Assembly (NCBI GenBank): GCA_019843655.1
Contig: JACDQD010000008.1
Location: forward strand, 15,162,442 to 15,226,441
Reading direction: 5' to 3'
DNA length: 64,000 nucleotides
From: Lethocerus indicus
Taxonomy: Eukaryota > Arthropoda > Insecta > Hemiptera > Belostomatidae
Positions within the stretch are counted from its first letter, which is position 1. Every line of letters begins with the position of its first letter. The notes under the pieces are model-generated. The model saw nothing but the letters and a program-made list of their open reading frames with translations, made no database searches and was not told the origin of the DNA. This document shows positions 1-11,770 of this stretch, in pieces. Made by a program: the position numbers and the translations under genes.

Positions 1-3000
1 AGGGTAATCGGAACGTAAATTTCTGCATACCCCCAAGTAAACGCGATTCAACGGGGAAAACGGGCGTTCAACTATTTCTGTCGTGAATATCCATTCCCGA
101 GCCTAGAAGAAAACGACAGCCGGTGAAATACCGATCGCGGTAAATTATAGATGAGCCGTTGAAGGTGGTGAATGAGCAACAAACGGGTCGAAATATAGCG
201 GGTCCAAATGAATAGAGGGTTGTGCGCTATCGCCCACCGCCCGACCACCAACCAATATCGAAAGTGCCGAGCCCGGTAAAACTCTTGTTCTTCTCCTCTC
301 CTTTCTAATTGGACAGCACATTCGTCTTTGAAACCCTGCCAATCCGCCGCCTTTCCGAACAACCTTGGACCAATTTCTTTTTTTCCTCCAATTTTATTTT
401 TATTTCCACATCGGTTTATCGACAAAAACCTGAGTTTTAACGAATAACTGGTTTCGATTGCATAATAATAATTAAAAACGTTTCCACGTATTAACCCCTT
501 TCCTTGATTGTTTCCTATTCGTCAAATAGATACATGCAATTGTACATTATATTTTAAGTACTCATTCCATTTCTATATTTAAGAAATGTTGGCTTACTCT
601 CATCTCAGGGGTCAACATATAATTAAAAACTATGTACAATATAATATATAATACAAGTCGCTAATATAAGTATGTTGCATACTGCTGTCAATGTGATATT
701 GCAGGAATCAATTACGATTTCCCTCTAATTATGTAAATAATTAAAACTTTACTGTCACCAATATAGTTAAGGCAGAGGGTATTGCATAGTAATTGCAATT
801 GAAATTTTACCAAATTTACTACATGATTAAAGGGGCAACTTAAATATATTACTTCACAATCTCCCCGGAGGTTATTGAACATCTTGGGGAATTCGTACTT
901 CTGCCAACCCCATATTTTGAGGGCCGAGAACAGAACAGGTGGCAGGAAATAGTCGGGAGTCCAAGCGGATGAGTCACTGGGAGAACAGAAAAAGAAGGTC
1001 CGATTTGCTACTGGCGAACTAAAGGTCCCTTTTTTATAGGATTAATTATTTTTATAGATTGAGAAAGGAAAAAAGAAAAGATATTATCCGAATCCAACAA
1101 TTGCGGGTGAGGAATAATCAGGGTGACAAATTTTTCAGCAATGGCTTTCGATAAGAAGTTTTGTCAAACGATTATTAAATTCGTCAAACCAAAGATATAA
1201 CATAATCGACGGATTCGAGGAGTGTCATTGTTACCGTTTGGTAAAAGTTAATATGAACAAAGGTGATCGTAGTGAGGCTTTCTTCATTCGTAGCATGTCA
1301 GTGCACAGTATCAACAGTCTGTTATCAATAAGTTGGAGCGGTATTGTTCAACGATTTATTATCCTTACGGACAGCGGATGTCAGAATCGGTAACCAGCAT
1401 TTGTTAAACACTGACAATTTCAAAATTTTGGATTTATAGTGGTCCGCTGGCAGTAGTATATATTCAATAAATGTGGACGTTAAATTCATCTATTCGGGCC
1501 CACGTCGTATTATGAACCTTTTCAATACGGTCATTATCGGTTCATCAGTTCACTGAGGAAGGCGTCTCCTGGGTGAAAGAACTCATCTCGAGCTCCACGA
1601 AAACAATAGCGAGACGCCGGAAACCAGATAAAAGCCGTTTCAAGTAGCTAATTACCGCACTTTAATTTCATCCATTGTTCACCTCGCGCGTTCGGCCTTC
1701 GTTTGTGTCAGTATTTCTCACCGGGTTAGAAATAAAGGACTTATGAAATGGTCCTTCATCTGAAAGCCGGCAGAAATATAATAATATTGGGAGAGACAGT
1801 TTAGTGGCTCCCCATTAGACAGAACTGCTTAAATGACTAGCAATATATTTTATCTTATCCCCTGGTTGAGGCAAGGAAGCGAATGAGGAGGCAATTCATT
1901 TACATTCTGTCAGCGTCCACGGCTTGAGGCAAAGTAAACAAAGCTCTCATTAAATATAATCCAAACGATCCCTTAATAAAGAGGAGTTAAGAGAAGAATT
2001 AGGGAAACAAATTGCTTTGGATGGATGACAAGAATTTCCACAATGAAGGGACAAAATGTTTTCCACCCGGAATCTGATTATCGTCATAACGGAATAAATA
2101 GATTTTATTATTTATAACAAATTACCATATATAGCATCCAGTGTAATATATTATCAGAAATGGTGCATTTCAAGTAATGCCATATGTTCCTTCTTAATCT
2201 AACCAGGGCGCTGCGTTCTTCCGCCAACTGGCATCGCATCAGTTATTTACAACGCCTGAGACGCTAATAAATATAGTATCGCTAGGGACAATACATTTAT
2301 GACTCATTATTTAGCTACATCAGACTGAAAAAATTCACACGAATCGGTTATATAAGGGGATTTTGCGACACATAATCAATTGGAATAGAGCAATGAATAT
2401 ATTTTTTTTAGCACGTCCGAAGTGCTGGTCTCTTAATACCGACGCGAGTAACCAGATAGGCTTTAAAATACCGTAGCGTGCCCGGCCGCCGGTATAGAAT
2501 GGCACGTAACCCTATAAGCAGTGAGTACACGCCCACAAGGCTAACACAGACAATAAGAGACCCGCCAAAGGCCACCGATCTCTTTCCCTTCCAACATCAT
2601 CACGTATGCTAATTATTTGGCATTCTTTCTGGCATTCATAAAATGCAGCCGCCAACCATAAGCAAATCGATTTGTAGCGTTCAAACTGTCAAATATGGTT
2701 ACTTCCTCTTGACACTGGCGGGAGATCTGCTTGTATCAGTTTCGACTTAGACCTACGTCAAAAGGTGAAACAGTCGTAACATTACACTCATAAATAACGT
2801 TTAGCCCCTTTGATCAATTTTAGGAATAAATATGTTTCCAAAATTTTGCGCAAACAAATACATGCGACACATTACCTAGCTGGTGATGCAACTATTTTAT
2901 TTTTAAATCATCGCGTAAATTCATTAGAAACTCAAAAAACATCCATGTATTTTCTATTTTAGGGAATGGGAAAATGCAATAAAAAATCCTCCTTTGAAAT

Positions 3001-5123
3001 AATTGCAGCAGACAATAATAATATTAACAAGTAATAAGTGCAAGTGTGTTCTATAAACAGGATATATATTATGGGAACCTTACCGAAGTTACGACGAAGT
3101 AAATTAATGACGCCAACTCGTACATACTTATTTTATATAAAATAAAAAGTATAGACTGGGGGCGGTGGAGAACAGGTACGTCCGAAAAAATACTTGTCCA
3201 AGGTCCAACCTCTTGGCATCAGGAATTTGAAGAGTAGGATTTATGGTCTTCCGTCTGTGAAGTTAATTAAGCGACAGACAAGAAAAACACTCAACTCGTC
3301 GCGTTTGTTTGTCTTTGGGCTAACTTAGTGGAACGGTAGGTGGAACACCAAGGTCCCCTTTTCTTTCTCCCTCTCGGCCTCTTCGCGATCTCTATTTGGA
3401 GACCAGACACACACGCGCACGCACACACACGAACACGCACACGCAAGCACGAGGTGCCGGGGGATACAACGTGGCCGAGTGGCTCTTTCACACCCTAAGT
3501 GCGTCCACGTACTCAATATAATTCGGAACAATTCCGACAGAATCGCAAAATAACCAGGCGTGCTAAAACATTTATTTCAGACAAATTCATTAATTAATTG
3601 GAGATCGAATCGTCGACCGTTTACGTTTAACAAACACAAATAATAAGACACGAATTATTTACGATTTTTTACGAAATATTTATTTCGTGTTCACCGTGGG
3701 CTCATTCTTGACGTTGGTGTGTTCGTTAGAAATATTTTTAATTTCTTTCTAGAAACATTTTCTTAAAGTCTACAGAAAGAGTACTTTCAGATAACGTGTT
3801 TCTTTTCGATTTCATGAATGATGATTCAGGTAGCCGATTCAGTGCGTGTTGCGACAGAATCCACTCCAGTTTTAATATTGCAAAGCTGTTGTGGAGTGGC
3901 CACAGCGTAGGTTGAAATCTATGCGTCCTCGGGAAGAGAATTAGTTCTCCGTATCGTAATCGCATTCTTTCAGTGGGCGGAGATCTTTCACAATTAAATA
4001 ACGCGTTATATGGACTGGACAATAATAAACAAGTATCATTCACGATAATCCCGATATAGGAAATTAGTCGGCAAAGAAAATACAATAATGACAAATTAAT
4101 ACCGCAGCTGAAACAAGTCAAAACTCAGTAAAAATACTATTGTGTTACATATTTCCCCACAGTTAGATAGCATTCGGTTAGCACTTTTCTATAAATCTAT
4201 TTCTACCAGTTAATTACCCTATAATTAATATGAATAAATGATAACGTTCACATTCGTCGGTAGAAAGTGTACAAGAAACCAACAACGTGAACGACCCATT
4301 TTCGTACAGGTCAGTATAACAAATAAACGACCAGGGTAAATAATGGGGCAGAACGCAATTAGAACTCGGTTTCGAACGAGACCGGCGCGGTTTCAAAAAA
4401 CCTCATAGAGGCCACGGTCCGTAGGTCTAAATTAGAAAACTGACAGTTTCGATTGGGCAATATTGCGGTCCCTCCCAACATGCCGGAGAAACTACTAATT
4501 GTCAACACCAGTGAACGCCTGTCATGTCACGGTGCCACAAAGTCCCACCGTTGTTAAGACAACGCACAGAAACGTGCCCAGCCTACTGCAGAGACAACTG
4601 TATCGTCAATAATAAATTTGTACTCATGTAAGGTGAAAACGGCACATGCGATTTGATTCAATCCCCACTTGCTCGTATGCTTCCCGTTTTGGACGATTCG
4701 TTCCGGCTTATCGGGAATGTAATTTGATGCGAAGAACGGCATACGTAAATATTTACAATCGGTAATGGGGCTCGTTTACAATAGTGTTTGTCACGCTGTT
4801 TGAGAAACCGCCAGATAAAACTAAGTACGGTGGCTGAGCAACAAACATTTTAGCATTTCATAAAATCTGCCATACCTTGTGTAATACCTTGAAGTTTTCT
4901 TGAGGTCTCTATACAGTCTACTTCCTTCATGACGTTCGTTATTTGCATATTATTTAAAGTGTAACAACTATTTAAAAAAGGCGTTTTTACATACAGTTTG
5001 GTTATTACATGCTTAAAACATAAATTGTGCACCTAGAAATGAAATACTATTGTAAACTTATAGCCAGCCTATGAATCCTCACTAGTTCTCCTAAAGACCA
5101 AACTCTAGATTCTTCTAGGCCGT
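1..5123. other. AT-rich non-coding DNA
   Basis: No recognisable gene. Near 2349-2380 TATATAAG precedes a TCAATT by 29 bp (weak TATA/initiator pair, plus strand). The only repeat is the CA/CG tract at 3.4 kb. The longest frame (minus, 3738-4121) begins at TTG and matches nothing I know. Confidence 0.6.
3405..3453. repeat. Imperfect (CA/CG)n dinucleotide tract
   Basis: Alternating purine-pyrimidine run made of CA and CG steps (ACACACACGCGCACGCACAC and similar), followed by GAACACGCACACGCAAGCACG. It is a Z-DNA-prone simple repeat and explains the Cys/Val/Arg-rich frames that cross it. Confidence 0.85.
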
Positions 5124-5135
5124 GAAAGAGGTACT
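5124..5135. repeat. Left target-site duplication of the Jockey LINE
   Basis: The 12-mer GAAAGAGGTACT lies directly beside the poly-T (the minus-strand poly-A tail) of the LINE and recurs exactly at 5744-5755. The bases outside the two copies differ (CGT before the left copy, CAG before the right one), so the repeat is bounded as expected for a target-site duplication. Its last T could also be counted as the first base of the tail. Confidence 0.9.
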
Positions 5136-5743
5136 TTTTTTATCATTTATTGTATAGTCACAACTACAATTTTTTAAGATTGTATCTAGAGACACTGCTC
5201 TAGCTTTACACTCACTCACTGAACTCTAGAAGGAGAAGCCACCCAATGATGGTACTCCCGCTCCTGCCCTTACTCAGGTCGTAAGGAAATCGCGTGGCCA
5301 TCTCCGCTTTAGGCGACGCACTGGAATTTCGGGAAGGTGAAGCGAGGAAAGTTGTCGAATTAAGGGATTGGAATGAAGGGATAATTTGGAATGGAAGGAT
5401 TTATACCGGGAAGCTGCTAATCTCGAACGGACGGGACTGTTAGGTCATTGTGGATTATTCTGTTAGAGACATATGGTGGGGCGTTGGTAATTTTTCGAAG
5501 GATTATGGATTGCAAGGATTGGAGTCTATAAGAGTCAGACGGCTTGGTGGATCCCCACAGTTCGATTCCGTAGGCCCAGATAGGTTTCAGTACGCAGTTG
5601 TAAATTAATAATTTGTTTGAGAGTGACAGTTTAGATCTTTAGTCGAGGAGTCTTAGTAGTAATTTGTAGCGTCGTTTCGTTTCTGTACGTTTCAGTCTTG
5701 TATGCGGGTTCCACGTGAATCTTCTGTCTAAGAGTAGTTCCAG
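5136..5743 (-). mobile_element. 5'-truncated Jockey-clade non-LTR retrotransposon (LINE)
   Basis: Read on the minus strand this is the 3' end of a Jockey-type LINE, a family that copies itself by target-primed reverse transcription. Seen directly: the conceptual protein carries strings typical of the region after the reverse-transcriptase core, such as LKPIWAYGIELWGS, NAPPYVSNRIIHNDL and a C-terminal RLKRRWPRDFL. A stop codon, a 3' UTR of about 138 bp, an AATAAA signal (minus strand, 5146-5151) and an A7 tail (poly-T at 5135-5141) follow. The body is flanked by the identical 12-mer GAAAGAGGTACT. The 5' end starts just inside the protein domain, so most of ORF2 and all of ORF1 are missing, as is usual when reverse transcription stops early. 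One stop codon and one frameshift make it dead. The intact duplication suggests insertion well after the oldest repeats here. Confidence 0.93.
5274..5743 (-). pseudogene. ORF2 C-terminal remnant (reverse transcriptase thumb/C-terminal region)
   Basis: About 156 codons of the ORF2 C-terminus remain. The catalytic reverse-transcriptase core with its YxDD box and the N-terminal endonuclease are absent, lost by 5' truncation. Two lesions are visible. An in-frame TAA at 5639-5641 falls in the segment that normally reads L-[L/G]-x-R-S-K-L-S-L. A frameshift at about 5415-5428 comes just after the IIHNDLTVPSVRD segment; the protein-like reading continues in another frame to the natural stop at 5274-5276. 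Full-length Jockey ORF2 proteins are around 900 residues, so this is about one sixth. It cannot encode an active enzyme. Family assignment rests on remembered motifs, not on a search. Confidence 0.9.
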
Positions 5744-5755
5744 GAAAGAGGTACT
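5744..5755. repeat. Right target-site duplication of the Jockey LINE
   Basis: Exact copy of the 12-mer at 5124-5135, placed at the truncated 5' end of the minus-strand LINE. It marks where the element begins. Confidence 0.9.
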
Positions 5756-8709
5756 GATGAAAATATTAGTTTGTTTAAAATAAGATATACACACGACTGA
5801 ATCTGGAGGTAACAGGAAAGGTATGACCGAGCACGAGTCCAGGGCACTTACACAACACTCCCAGTTTGCGGCGGCAGCCTAGCCCACTGCTCCGAAACCT
5901 GTTTTAAAAGACCGACACCCAATACGTTTTTTTTTACACTCAAATTTAAATTCCAGCGTCCGACTATGACCGACCCGGCCGCGGTTGAAATGCGGTTAGA
6001 GCGGACGATGTGTATTGGAGCCCGGTAACAGCGTACGTCGCCCGGGGCCCCGAAATACGTGTCCAACATAATGTTCAAGGTACCCATTGCGGCTGGGACT
6101 TCTAAACCAGATATTATGGTTTCGTGTTAGACGGATATAATGGTTTCGGTTTCGGTCAATCTTCGTAAAATCTTAAAAAAAGATATTTTCAGATTAAGGA
6201 TTCCACGATGGACATGTACAACAATATTTCTAGGACATCAGAGAAAAGATATACGTGAAAATTGTTTACGCGCTTCAACTCTTTTCTCTTGTTACACAAC
6301 TTATGCAACACGGAATATATGCACTGCAGGAAAAGCCCCGAGACCATACCATTAGGATACCGCAGGACCTTATACGGCAATTAGAGACTAATGGACCATA
6401 AACTAAATAATGCAAATTGCCTTAACACAATTAAAAGTATGATTTTTGTAATCTGCGGTTAAGATAAGAGATTGATGAGTAACATTATGTTATCACAAAT
6501 AACAGCCTCACTATGCAACTTATTAAGAACTAGCAACTATTGAAACTTAAAACATTTGACCGGCATTATAAATCAATACCATTTTGGAATAAGTTTAATT
6601 AGATTAAATTTAGAACCCATTGCATCATCATTCCATTTATAGCTCACCGCTATTAAATTTTCATTTGAATTGCTCAGTAAAATATGACGTGGAGAATTTA
6701 TAAGGCAAAAGGAAATAAAAACACGGACCATCGGAAAAGGAGAACTATGCAGGCAGTAAATAACCTCAAGGAGAGAAGTCGACTAATAAGAGAAGCGGCG
6801 AGGATTTATTGGCGGAAACTGATACTCAGCTGCGCCTTCCTCTACTGGTATAAGCTACTCGGATTCCAAAAACACTGATATTTCGGATTGAATAACCCCC
6901 GTGCCATTTTTCCTTTGTTCTCTCTAATGACACGTTATTCCAGATCACCTGTAACTTACTGGAATTTTAAAAGAAAGCCGGATATATGACGATCATATAT
7001 TGTGACCAATTAAAATTATCCCAAGTACAAATATAAACGAGATAAGTAGGATTATTGTTTAAAGAGATTGGACGTATGTTTTGTACACAAATTTGAAACT
7101 GCATTTCCCGTCGTAAATTTTTCTATTGAATAATAGTTGAAAACACGTCACCAACTGCTATTACAGACTCTTACGATTTTTTTCCTGTTTTGGCTCTCAG
7201 AATAAATGGTAATCCGTTAGTGGTGCATACAGAAGTACGTACATAGGCCGGCAGTGGATGAAGCATCCTGTCAGATATGTAACTACACCGAATGCTTCCG
7301 CGCTCTGGAGATTAATCCGCTAATATTAAATTCTAATTATCATTGAATTGCAAATTTGAATTGCTTACTGACGGATGTCAACTAGTAATAAAGCCATTTG
7401 CTGCGCTCCAATTCGAATAATCGTTCCTGAAGAAATGCGCCCGGGTAAAAACCAGATGTGCCAAAATTCCCATATATAATGGTGATTGATGAGTGTGTAT
7501 ACATATGCGTATTCCATTGCCGTACGTAACTATCTGCCAACTGGGGTTTTTGATAACGATCAGACTCTTCTTTCCAACCCGGTCGGAGAAAGAAACTGGC
7601 GCTCCCATTCGTCCCAAATGTCGACCCCCTTTGTTGAAAGTCCAATGCGGAGACCGTACCCGAAGATTTATTGCCCCGAGGACGACTATCGGAGGAAGAA
7701 TAGAAGATACGGAGGCAGAAAGCGGGCTAAGTGGGACACGGGTTCAAAGAGAGTACACCTCACGCCGGTGAACGGTGAGCCGTCCAGTGCCGGTTAAATG
7801 GAGCCTCCTATTTACAGAGGGACTCCTCGTTGCTGTTTCCACGTCCCGGTCATTAATTGGACTTTCCCTTTAAAACCGCGCGTTCCCAATAGCCGGAGCA
7901 AATGGGCGACCGTTCAATAAAACCGCCCCGGACGCCCGTAAATCAATCAATACCATCTGCTCGTTTCACCGGCATTAACATTCCCGTCCGACGAATATAC
8001 ATTAGTTCGAAACATTTTTATATCTCTTAAATTGTTTCAGACGGCATTCTGCAATGTTCATTTGTCACGACGGCTTTATATACCATACAGTTTGACTTTT
8101 TCATAGTTTATAAAAAAAACTAGGTCATACTAAAATACAATCGCTTTACATTTTAAAGTGTGGGTGTTGGATATTGAAATACTACTGAGGCAGTTAGGCG
8201 TACTTTGTTTAAGACACCAACGTTAAAATACACAGCGAAGATTCAGAATGTCACTGCTAAAATAAAATGAAGTGCTGACAGGACGCTCCCTCTGCAGCCA
8301 ACATGGCCCACTACACAATATAAAAAGTATAAAATCAAAGAAAAACGTATTTGTTTTCCACCACAGCAGTGACATTTTAAACTGCCGATGAAAACTCACT
8401 GTGTATTAGAACTTTCGATCACTGAAGAACTAATCATCAAAACTAATACAATTTTAATTCGACCTGAATATGGTGTCACTGTAAATTGACGCAGTGATAA
8501 ATTGCTATTGCCAAACGGAGAATCTACTGGCAAGAGAGCAAAGCAGCATTAGAATATTTCATTTTCAAGAAAATACGCAATCTCCATTATTGAAATACCC
8601 TGTTCAAATAAGCTGAAATATGGAAATACGTGCACATTTCGAAATATTCGGCCAAGACCCCGCAATCAAGATAGGGAGTCATTCATGATGATTATGTAGC
8701 TGCGAGCCA
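5756..8709. other. AT-rich non-coding DNA
   Basis: Contains the small tandem duplication at 6.1 kb and a GC-richer patch at 7540-7980 with overlapping open frames on both strands. Nothing identifiable as a gene. Confidence 0.6.
6105..6155. repeat. Short imperfect tandem duplication
   Basis: AGATATTATGGTTTCG and GGATATAATGGTTTCGG occur about 24 bp apart, the second followed by an extra TTTCGG. Confidence 0.6.
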
Positions 8710-8850
8710 TTTTTTTTTTTTAAGAGTAGCCAGGAGTAGGCGGGCGGTTGCTCAATCGGCCAAAGGTCAGCTATCCTCCAGTCCGGATCCTTTCTCCGGG
8801 CCGACATCGAAACTCGTACAAAATAAGCTGAGTCAACCGCGACTAAATAT
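8710..8850 (-). mobile_element. Probable tRNA-derived SINE remnant with poly(A) tail
   Basis: On the minus strand the order is as follows. An A-box-like segment lies around 8830-8847 (TTAGTCGCGGTTGA). A B-box-like GTTTCGATGTC lies at 8803-8813 and is followed by CGGCCCGG. A GC-rich body comes next, then an uninterrupted A12 tail (poly-T at 8710-8721). That order, RNA polymerase III boxes then body then poly(A), is the SINE layout. The boxes are about 33 bp apart, less than the usual 40-50, so a deletion or degeneration is implied. I see no clear target-site duplication. A LINE tail or a processed RNA are alternatives. Confidence 0.5.
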
Positions 8851-9292
8851 TTATACATTTCCGAGCTCAAAGTTATATATACCATTTTTCCAGCGCCAAG
8901 AGAGTTTCCGGGCTAAATTCTGATTATTTATTTATAAGATGAAGGAGCGAGGAGATTCACAGACTGGACGGTTGATGAAATGTATGACACGTTCGGCTGT
9001 GAAAATAACCGAAGAGCAATAACTTCGACGATGCCGCCTTCGCCGCCATGATTTCATTTTTACACAGAAACACTTCATTTAAAATACTGAATTGTTAATT
9101 CCCTGAATTGTCATTTAAAGAGGTCGTAAATGTACACGCCCTTTTACCCACATATTATATACACACGAAACAAATACTAACGTAAATATTTTCTACTGGG
9201 ACATAACAAAGCATTAAGTGACATTACAAAACACGCAGGGCAAGATTAGCCCAGTTAAACGAGAAATTTTACTTTATCAATTACATTTGTGT

Positions 9293-9314
9293 AATTCGGT
9301 GAAAACACCGAATT
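9293..9314. repeat. Perfect 9-bp hairpin
   Basis: AATTCGGTG and CACCGAATT around an AAAA loop, inside otherwise AT-rich DNA. Confidence 0.8.
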
Positions 9315-9439
9315 TACAATTACATTTTCATTCATTCCTTCTACCTACCATAGTTAAGGTACGAAAACAATATAATTAAATATAAATTTAAAATGTATTC
9401 TACAAACACGTACACCCACACATACAATGTAGAGTAAAT

Positions 9440-9694
9440 TTAGTATGTTCTAAAAGTGCGTCGAAGCTGAATGACGAGGAACAATAAGCGCGTTGAAAAA
9501 AGGGGGGTATTATCGCACTTGGCGTTGGCGCAACATTCGCAGCTGCACCCCGCAGTTGTACGTAATGGTTTCACAGAATGGCTCTTTTTATGGTCACAGC
9601 ATTCTCCCTTATTTCCACCAGGTAGGAATTCGAGGTAGGATGATTTTCTAGAAACTAGAACCCCATCCCACCCTCTCTCACCTAAATAATACAT
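9440..9694 (-). other. ATG frame of 84 codons with a Cys-rich cluster
   Basis: An ATG-initiated minus-strand frame contains GECCDHKKSHSVKPLRTT followed by AGCSCECCANAKCD, seven cysteines in about 35 residues. No signal peptide precedes the cluster, and the C-terminal tail is unremarkable. I know of no family with this spacing, and no promoter or splice context was found. It is listed because the cysteine density is unusual, not because coding is shown. Confidence 0.08.
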
Positions 9695-10779
9695 TAAAGG
9701 GTTTTACTGACAAAGTAGAATATTAAGATGTTAGACGTGGATGCAGGCCGTAAAAGCAAAAAGCCAACATTACCGCCATCATATACACTATGACAGAATA
9801 CAGAAAGTAGAAAAGCACGAAAATTAAAACGAGGAGGGCCGTCGCCAACAGGCAGTGTGATATGAAGGCTTGACGGGAATTATTGCCCATTTGAGTAAAA
9901 GCCGAGGGGGTCGGGAAAATAGTTTGCCTTTTAAAGCTAACCGCAATCACCTCAAACCAACCATTTAAACGTTACTCAAAGCGTCACATAATAATTACGA
10001 ATGTGAGCTTTCGGTCGGCCTAATGGGGTCAAGTACCAACGAGAGTCAGAAAACAAAGGAGCTAGCTACCCACAGATGGCAAGGTGAAATTCTATTAATT
10101 ACGAATACAAGGTAAACTGACCAGAAAAAGGAAACGGATGAAACTACCATAAGAGCTAAACCGGGGCCATGCCATAAATGACTGACATGCATTAATGAAG
10201 GGTACATCCTGATTATTAAAAATTACCTTCTCATTACGCTAATGGTTTTACTAGATTCGAAAAAAGTACAGGGAAATCATAATACGTACGATAACAATAC
10301 AATATTTTGTATTAAATTTGATTAAATTTAAATTAATTTTCGACAGTATACACCCGTTGACCAAGAGAATAATTCTTAATAAGAAATAATAAGATAATGA
10401 AAGCAATGTCAGATATAAATAAGATTTGCTTCATCGAATTGAGGATATGCGATGTATTATGATCAATAATTGATTTCGCAATAAAATCCCATTAAGCTCC
10501 TATTTTGAAAGAGGCCCTGATATGACGTAATTGATTTGCCAGCGTGGACGATTACGAGGTGTAGTTTTTCACCCTTCAGACACTGCTACCGAAAATGACA
10601 AAACCGCAAACGGGGAACAGGAAAGCCTCGGGATTTCGGTTGGTACAAGCCATTTCCCTGTAGGGTTCAGGGCAGGGAACCGAACCCGATTTAGGAATTC
10701 AGGAAGCAGAGAGAGCGAGTTCACCTTGCGGGACGGTGGTGGCCCGGTACAAGGAAGATTGAGAGCCAGCCTCCTTCCC

Positions 10780-10812
10780 TCCCTCACTCTCACGCTCTCT
10801 CTCTCCCCATCT
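10780..10812. repeat. CT-rich simple repeat
   Basis: CCTTCCCTCCCTCACTCTCA followed by CGCTCTCTCTCTCCCC: a pyrimidine-rich tract inside a GC island. Confidence 0.75.
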
Positions 10813-11270
10813 CACAGGTGTCGCACACTCTTCCTTCCTACACGCCCGCCGCAAACATGACAATCCGACTTTGGGTTCGAGACGGCAAGGGCGACACCTT
10901 CATAAATGTCTGCCCAAAACAGAATACAGACAGCGCCGGAGGGACCGTTATAAACGGCGTCCGACATCGTACTACGAATTAGGAAATCGCATGAAATTAC
11001 AGTTACAGTTTAAAAAAAGTCCTGCAAAATGAACTGAATGAATACACGATTAGCGAAAGTATCTTTCTAACTAAATAACGTCGAATATGAGGACACAAGC
11101 AAAAATGCAATCAGTGTATTAGTAGTAAAATACCAGAATATATTACATTCGTATCTTTATTCGGCGCCCACGATATACTATACTCCATCTCCATAATATC
11201 CGTGTAAATTTATTTTCATTAAGGCGAGCTTTTAATATGTTGAGCAAATACGACTGCCAAGAACGTGGCA

Positions 11271-11355
11271 CGATCGCAAACAAGGACACTGCCGGCTGGA
11301 ATCGAAATACGAAACTAAAATAGATGGTTCGGCTGTCTTAACCACTCTACACACA
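11271..11355 (-). mobile_element. Probable tRNA-derived SINE head, degenerate
   Basis: Minus strand. TAGAGTGGTTAA at 11338-11349 matches the D-arm/A-box of tRNA-derived SINEs. ATTTCGATTCC at 11298-11308 matches a B-box (consensus GGTTCGANTCC), 41 bp further on, close to tRNA spacing. A GC-rich CAGCCGGCAGTG follows, as in many SINE heads. The T-stem does not pair, so it is not a working tRNA gene. No tail or target-site duplication was recognised. Confidence 0.42.
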
Positions 11356-11755
11356 AATATTGGAGTCAAATAATGGATGAGAATATACGCCCGTATTGCT
11401 ATAAAAATGCAGTATCGTGCCAAATTTCAAGAAGTAATTCATCACCGACTAGCCAATATCTTAAGGATGATAGGTAGCGATAACAAAAGATAAGATAAAA
11501 AATGAATTATTATGATTTTGATGTAGTTTCATCTTCTATTGCGATGACGTACTTCTGATTTGTCTCGAAGGGATTATCACAACGGTGATAATATTATTGA
11601 TATTATTAGTTATGATATTTTCTTTTAGGAATTATTAATCTGATATTTAATTTGCTTATACTACAATATTATTACGTGTATTTTATTTCAATTAAATAAA
11701 ACTATTCAATCATTTGAAAAAATATGGAAATACAGACTGCAGGTGTTGCATCCGA

Positions 11756-11770
11756 ATGTGTGTGTGTGTG
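11756..11770. repeat. (TG)7 microsatellite
   Basis: Short TG dinucleotide run, interrupted by AATGTGT afterwards. Confidence 0.85.

Noticed and set aside
2349..2380. TATATAAG with TCAATT 29 bp on
   Set aside because: TCAATT departs from the initiator consensus, and nothing gene-like follows.
3738..4121. 127-codon open frame, minus strand
   Set aside because: It begins at TTG, not ATG, has no protein-like motif, and lacks splice or promoter context.
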